NCBI GenBank assembly: GCA_023434265.1
Contig: JAEYTA010000027.1
Span: 1-7,689, forward strand
Length of the DNA: 7,689 nt
Source: Pseudomonadota bacterium
GTDB taxonomy: Bacteria > Pseudomonadota > Alphaproteobacteria > Caulobacterales > Caulobacteraceae
Direction of reading: 5' to 3'
This document shows positions 6,450-7,689 of the stretch, piece by piece. The translations under genes and the position numbers were made by a program. Numbering within the stretch: position 1 is the first letter of the stretch; each line of letters opens with the position of its first letter. Below the pieces are notes generated by a model that searched no databases, was not told the origin of the DNA, and saw only the letters and a list, made by a program, of their open reading frames with translations.

Positions 6450-6461
6450 GACTCTGTCGTG

Positions 6462-6532
6462 CGCGGGGCCCTGGCGGACGGACCTGTGGCGTTCGCAGCC
6501 GGGCCCCGCGTGGAAATCCCCTGCGAATGCCA
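6462..6532 (-). promoter_or_regulatory. Riboswitch expression platform: two crossing helices
   Basis: Helix A pairs 6521-6532 with 6487-6498 (11 of 12 positions, one A·C mismatch). Helix B pairs 6501-6510 with 6462-6471 (10 of 10, CGCGGGGCCC with GGGCCCCGCG). Each encloses one arm of the other, so they either exclude each other or form a pseudoknot. Helix A shares four bases (6529-6532) with the 3' strand of aptamer helix P1, so manganese binding should influence it. Helix B ends 12 bases before the exporter's TTG start. There is no U tract, so control of translation looks more likely than termination. Which state is on cannot be decided from sequence. Confidence 0.6.
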
Positions 6533-6639
6533 GCGGTCTTGCCGGAGCCCGAAGGCCCTGCGCGCCATCCTCTCCGGGGAGAGGAAGTGTGTTGACGCGG
6601 CAACCCGCTGTGAGGCGCGGGCGGCTACTCCCCGATGAC
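6529..6639 (-). promoter_or_regulatory. yybP-ykoY manganese riboswitch aptamer
   Basis: Read on the minus strand, the class's conserved elements appear in order: GGGGAGTAGC (6633-6624), CGTCAACACACTT (6597-6585) and GGCAAGACC (6543-6535). P1 can form between GTCATCGG (6639-6632) and CCGCTGGC (6536-6529) with a mismatch and a wobble. P2 is CCCGC/GCGGG (6621-6617 with 6608-6604). Two further hairpins are CCTCTCC/GGAGAGG (6584-6569) and a TTCG-capped stem (6558-6545). RNAs of this class bind Mn2+ and raise expression of Mn2+ exporters; the gene downstream encodes such an exporter. The TAG in the first core element is the stop codon of the upstream PAP2 gene. The aptamer therefore overlaps coding sequence, and its promoter must lie in or before that gene. 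Confidence 0.88.
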
Positions 6640-7389
6640 GGCGGGCTCTGTAGCGGCGGGGGCGGCGTCGTGCAAGCCGCCGGCGTGGCGGGCCTGCCGC
6701 CGCTGCACCGCCCAGGCGACCAGCCACAGGGCCATGGCCCAGGCCGCGCCGGCGCACCAGCCGGCCACCACGTCGGAAGCCCAGTGCGCGCCGAGGTAGA
6801 CCCGGGTGAGGCCGACGAGGCCGGCGATCAGCATGGCGACGCCGAGCACGAAGGCCTTGAGCCGCCGTCTCTGGAAGGCGCGGGTGAGCATCACGCCCAG
6901 CGTCAGGTAGAAGACCGTCGACAGCAGGGCGTGGCCCGAGGGGAAGCTGGCGTTCAGCGTCTCCACCGCCTGGTAGGCGGCGGGGGGCCGGGCGCGCTCG
7001 AACAGGGCCTTGAGGCCTTCGCTGAGGGCGACCCCGCCGGCGAGGCCGGCCGCCAGCAGGGCGGCGGAGAGACGCTTGCGCTGGATCAGCAGGAAGGCGA
7101 AGGCGACGACCGCGAACAGGGTCAGCACCGAGATGCCGCCCAGCGCGGTGAGGTCGGCCGCCGCCTCGTGCAGCCACCACGGCCCGCGGGGTTCGCCGGC
7201 CACCGGTTGGAGCCAGCGCAGCACCGCCTCGTCCACGGCCTGCCCGTCGGCCTCGGTCATGTCGTCGGCGACCTCGATGAAGGTCATGACGCCGAGGGCG
7301 ACGATCAGCAGGGCGGCCAAGGCTGCGATCTCGGCGCGCGCCAGGCGGACGGCGCGGCGCGCCAGATCGAGGGCCGGTGAAGGGTCCAT
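6625..7389 (-). CDS. PAP2-family membrane phosphatase
   Basis: This encodes 254 residues with about six membrane helices. All three motifs of the PAP2 (type 2 phosphatidic acid phosphatase) family are intact: K-x6-RP (Lys127, Arg134, Pro135), PSGH (150-153) and R-x5-H-x3-D (Arg196, His202, Asp206). Members remove phosphate from lipid substrates such as phosphatidic acid, phosphatidylglycerophosphate or undecaprenyl pyrophosphate, usually on the periplasmic side. The substrate here is not determined. The N-terminus starts with a short basic stretch and a first helix at about 20-37. The last codons and the TAG stop overlap the manganese riboswitch core. It is the first gene of a minus-strand run. 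Readthrough into the exporter operon is likely, so the phosphatase may sit on the same RNA without being controlled by the switch. The Shine-Dalgarno before ATG 7389 is weak. Confidence 0.92.
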   Translation of the reverse strand: MDPSPALDLARRAVRLARAEIAALAALLIVALGVMTFIEVADDMTEADGQAVDEAVLRWLQPVAGEPRGPWWLHEAAADLTALGGISVLTLFAVVAFAFLLIQRKRLSAALLAAGLAGGVALSEGLKALFERARPPAAYQAVETLNASFPSGHALLSTVFYLTLGVMLTRAFQRRRLKAFVLGVAMLIAGLVGLTRVYLGAHWASDVVAGWCAGAAWAMALWLVAWAVQRRQARHAGGLHDAAPAATEPAVIGE

Positions 7390-7659
7390 GGCGAGGCAAA
7401 CGGTCCCGCTTGTGGGACGTTCCCCTCACGCGTTCGTGATGAAAAATCGCGAGCCGGCGTCATGCCCTTGTCGCGGGCCGTCCACAGGCTCATCCCCCGT
7501 CCTGATCGCGATTCGCCCAGAAAGTGATCGTCAAGCCCGTTGACGGCTCGTTAGCCATCTGCGCCCCATATGTGGGCTTGGGGAGCGCTACGGCCACTAG
7601 ATGCTGTGGTCGGCGGCGCAGGCAGTCAGTTTTTCGATTTAGTTCAGGGCGATAATCCG
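7390..7659. promoter_or_regulatory. Divergent intergenic region with several dyads
   Basis: No gene is seen here. It must hold the promoter of the minus-strand PAP2 gene and of the plus-strand gene starting at 7660. Visible dyads are GTCCC/GGGAC (7403-7407 with 7414-7418), TCACG/CGTGA (7426-7430 with 7435-7439), CGTCAA/TTGACG (7529-7534 with 7540-7545), and the NrdR-like pair at 7563-7609. TTGACG (7540-7545) matches a -35 hexamer, but nothing at 16-18 bases resembles a -10. GATAAT (7651-7656) is too close to the ATG to serve it except as a leaderless promoter. Confidence 0.5.
7563..7609 (+). promoter_or_regulatory. Candidate pair of NrdR boxes
   Basis: Two degenerate 16-base sites, 7563-7578 (core CATATGTGG) and 7594-7609 (CCACTAGATGCTGTGG), start exactly 31 bases apart, which is three helical turns. 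NrdR, the repressor of ribonucleotide reductase genes, binds paired palindromic boxes with this spacing. Against the consensus ACACWATATATWGTGT I count 9 and 11 matches of 16, which is weak. The spacing is the better evidence. The sites lie 50-97 bases before the ATG at 7660. Confidence 0.3.
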
Positions 7660-7689
7660 ATGGCCGGCGGCGAAGCGTTGAAGACGGTG
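7660..7689 (+). CDS. Start of an unidentified gene, cut by the window edge
   Basis: Ten codons, MAGGEALKTV, run to the edge with no stop. AGGG (7646-7649) lies ten bases before the ATG, a little far for a ribosome binding site. The long leader upstream and the change of strand support a true gene start. The ten residues are too few to identify a family. If the NrdR-like pair upstream is real, a ribonucleotide reductase subunit would be the natural guess. Confidence 0.45.
   Translation, partial: MAGGEALKTV

Noticed and set aside
6307..7380. Plus-strand open frame across the exporter leader and PAP2 gene
   Set aside because: Low-complexity Gly/Glu/Ala shadow; the minus strand has intact PAP2 motifs and the riboswitch.
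7419..7435. LexA-like GTTC direct repeat
   Set aside because: The two GTTC words are separated by nine bases, not the seven of the alphaproteobacterial SOS box.
7390..7659. CtrA site (TTAA-N7-TTAA) or cobalamin riboswitch in the last leader
   Set aside because: No matching TTAA pair and no B12-box-like sequence was found.

Overview
The window is very GC-rich (about 70 % by eye) and densely packed with genes on both strands. The gene families and the use of TTG and ATG starts fit an alphaproteobacterium. A member of the Caulobacterales, such as Brevundimonas, is my best guess, but that is inference from gene style and not from a marker gene. I see no transposase, phage structural gene, tRNA, rRNA or CRISPR array. 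This is mostly chromosomal housekeeping and signalling territory with a few well-hidden regulatory structures.

Layout. Positions 1-125 hold two large hairpins just past the end of a minus-strand gene for a small helix-turn-helix protein of unknown function (125-658). A 209-base divergent gap with several palindromes leads to a plus-strand glutathione S-transferase (877-1509). This converges on a minus-strand membrane hybrid histidine kinase (MASE1 sensor, HisKA, HATPase, receiver; 1614-3779). The two genes share a repeat palindrome that contains both stop codons. A second divergent gap (3780-3942) leads to a plus-strand pair with overlapping ends: a nucleotidyltransferase-fold protein (3943-4722) and a metallophosphoesterase (4706-5506). 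They look translationally coupled and probably work together.

From 5485 to 7389 everything is on the minus strand: a PAP2-family membrane phosphatase (6625-7389), a TMEM165/GDT1 (UPF0016) manganese exporter of the MneA type (5886-6449) and a small VanZ-like membrane protein (5485-5850). Between the phosphatase and the exporter lies a manganese-sensing yybP-ykoY riboswitch (about 6529-6639). Its conserved GGGGAGUAG core overlaps the end of the phosphatase gene, so the riboswitch's UAG is that gene's stop codon. Downstream of the aptamer, two long helices that cross each other reach almost to the exporter's TTG start and look like the switching platform.

The last 300 bases are the leader of another plus-strand gene, of which only the first ten codons (from 7660) are visible. 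It carries a pair of degenerate palindromes 31 bases apart, the spacing expected of paired NrdR boxes, which raises the possibility that the cut-off gene encodes a ribonucleotide reductase subunit.

The strongest results are the manganese riboswitch and exporter unit and the coupled nucleotidyltransferase-phosphoesterase pair. The second is the nearest thing here to an uncharacterised system.
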